DNA of 64,000 bases, taken from positions 17,230 through 81,229 of the forward strand of contig JADHZB010000607.1 of assembly GCA_015657535.1 (NCBI GenBank), read 5' to 3'. Positions 63,001 through 64,000 of this stretch are shown here, piece after piece (the stretch's first letter is position 1; the number at the start of each line of letters is the position of its first letter). Made by a program: the position numbers and the translations under genes. The DNA comes from Nephromyces sp. MM_2019. Its lineage: Eukaryota; Apicomplexa; Aconoidasida; Nephromycida. Under the pieces are notes generated by a model that did not search any database, was not told the origin of the DNA, and was given only the letters and a program-made list of their open reading frames with translations.

Positions 63001-63951
63001 AACTGCAAGTCGAATTTCCAGCTTTTTTCTTCTTCTTCTTCATTTTTGCAGCTTCTAAGGCTCCCTCTTCAAATTGATGCATCCTTGAAGAATTCACAGC
63101 ACGATACTTCACTAAATTTGATAAATTCCTGTTTGGAGGTAGTTCATGCTGTATAGTTAGAGCTTTAAAGATTGTATTATGCCGATTTTTCTTGATGTAT
63201 TATTGTCTGTCTATCACGAAAAAGTACGTGTTTGTAGTGGAAATTTTCGGTTTTTGATGTTTCCACAATGTTGATTTGTGGTAGAAAAAACACAGCTGTG
63301 TTAAGCCAATATCTGGAGTGGAGTGTGTTTTTCCTTCGCTCTTTGGAGAAGTTTCAGTGTGTGTGTATGTGTGTTGGTATGTGTGTGCATGAATTTTAGT
63401 ACACATAATTTCTATTTTGCCCTTTTTTTTTGCCTATATAATGCAAATATACTCTAGACTCCTTCAATTTGTTCCGTGTTTTTTACGGCTTCATCTATGC
63501 TGAAGAAAGACCTCCTTGATACTATCTTCTAGCAGTGTACATACAGCCAGAGAAACTTATAAATCCCTCCTTAACAAAAGTTCCCCGCCTTTTCCGCTTT
63601 TTGCACACATGGTTACCTGTGAAGTCATATTTCTCTTACTTAATTTTCACAAGTTATTGGCCCTTTTTTTCTGTTTAGCTTCACTCTCTTTTATTAATTT
63701 GCGCACACACACCCTTGTACACACGCACGCGCTTTTTACACACCCTTGTACACACGCATGATGCCCACACATGCTTCTCGAAGCTTCCCCCTTTGAGGCT
63801 TACTTCTTCATGTTGTAGTATTTTCCTAATTTTTCTTCTTCAATCTAACGGTTTTCCTCGACTTCACCTCTTCATTATTCCGTAGACTCATAAAGATCTC
63901 AGAGCAAGCTTAAAGAATATAAACTGGTTTATTGATGCCCTCTTTCGCCGA
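60007..63951 (+). CDS. COG8: COG8-like conserved oligomeric Golgi complex subunit, 5' part
   Basis: Seven exons run to the window end: 60007-60099 (ATG), 60982-61095, 61605-61676, 62075-62158, 63052-63138, 63886-63951 and a possible small one at about 60625-60657. Every exon is a multiple of three in phase 0, with good GT...AG sites. The protein starts MQAAFQSSDGEFHNYV, then SPERIFREP, SNAIELLALD, a helical block, SIMELLRLPLQIDASLKN and LINSCLETHKDL. This matches the N-terminal Dor1/COG8 domain: the ERI..EP start, coiled helices and the LLEIPxLMDxCxRNGYYxEAL-type motif. COG8 bridges the two lobes of the COG vesicle tether at the Golgi. Only about 150 residues of an expected 500-600 are present; the rest lies beyond 64,000. 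Introns are T- and GT-rich on the coding strand and one holds a 52-bp satellite. Confidence 0.75.
62419..62745. repeat. 52-bp tandem repeat, about six copies
   Basis: GATCTTGTGTGTGTGTTCAA begins copies at 62468, 62520, 62572, 62624, 62676 and (partial) 62728, with a 49-bp partial first copy from 62419. The five full copies are almost identical; the second half of the unit reads CCTTTGATTAGGTTGAGTAC. It sits in the intron between COG8 exons ending 62158 and starting 63052. The near-identity implies recent expansion. Confidence 0.97.
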
Positions 63952-63978
63952 GTATGTGAGTAGAATATTCTAGAAAAT

Positions 63979-64000
63979 GTGTGTGTGTGTGTGTGTGTGT
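63979..64000. repeat. (GT)n microsatellite at the window edge
   Basis: A perfect GT run that continues past the end of the window, in the intron after COG8 exon 63886-63951, about 27 bases from its donor. Confidence 0.95.

Noticed and set aside
1..64000. tRNA, rRNA and CRISPR features
   Set aside because: I looked for tRNA T-loop motifs, rRNA blocks and regularly spaced direct repeats with unique spacers; the repeats found are head-to-tail satellites without spacers, and no tRNA or rRNA pattern was seen by eye.

Overview
This is a eukaryotic nuclear window, AT-rich (roughly 35-40% GC by eye), with few genes, long introns and many short exons bounded by GT...AG sites. It most likely comes from an apicomplexan or close relative. 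The main reason is the gene at 50,065-53,691, which encodes a TRAP-like surface protein: signal peptide, von Willebrand A domain with an intact MIDAS, Thr/Pro-rich stalk, Gly/Ala-rich membrane helix and acidic cytoplasmic tail. Long single reading frames are rare, so genes were rebuilt by joining exons whose splice sites and reading phases agree.

Layout. 1-3.2 kb: no supported gene. 3.2-5.9 kb (-): Elf1-type transcription elongation factor, two exons; its intron carries a decayed short-chain dehydrogenase on the opposite strand. 5.9-13.2 kb: mostly non-coding, with two orphan coding blocks on the - strand and a 23-bp minisatellite. 13.3-15.3 kb (-): MRS2/CorA magnesium channel, two exons. 15.3-20.2 kb: no firm gene. 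20.2-33.3 kb (-): an intron-rich multi-pass membrane protein whose order of segments resembles the nuclear-pore anchor NDC1. 33.3-38.6 kb: non-coding with several decayed tandem repeats. 38.6-43.6 kb (-): a CutA homologue with an N-terminal extension, five phase-0 exons, and other coding-looking blocks interleaved on the same strand. 43.6-50 kb: weak ORFs only. 50.1-53.7 kb (+): the TRAP-like gene, with a foreign coding block on the opposite strand in its second intron. 53.7-60 kb: several orphan exons, one resembling SecE. 60.0 kb to the end (+): the 5' part of a COG8-like Golgi tethering subunit, cut by the window edge.

The identifiable genes are unrelated housekeeping functions plus one likely invasion/motility adhesin; there is no operon-like cluster. 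Two genome-level patterns stand out. Introns are T-rich and GT-microsatellite-rich on the coding strand, so base skew tracks gene orientation. Opposite-strand coding relics or exons sit inside introns of other genes. All splice models come from reading the sequence and have no transcript support.
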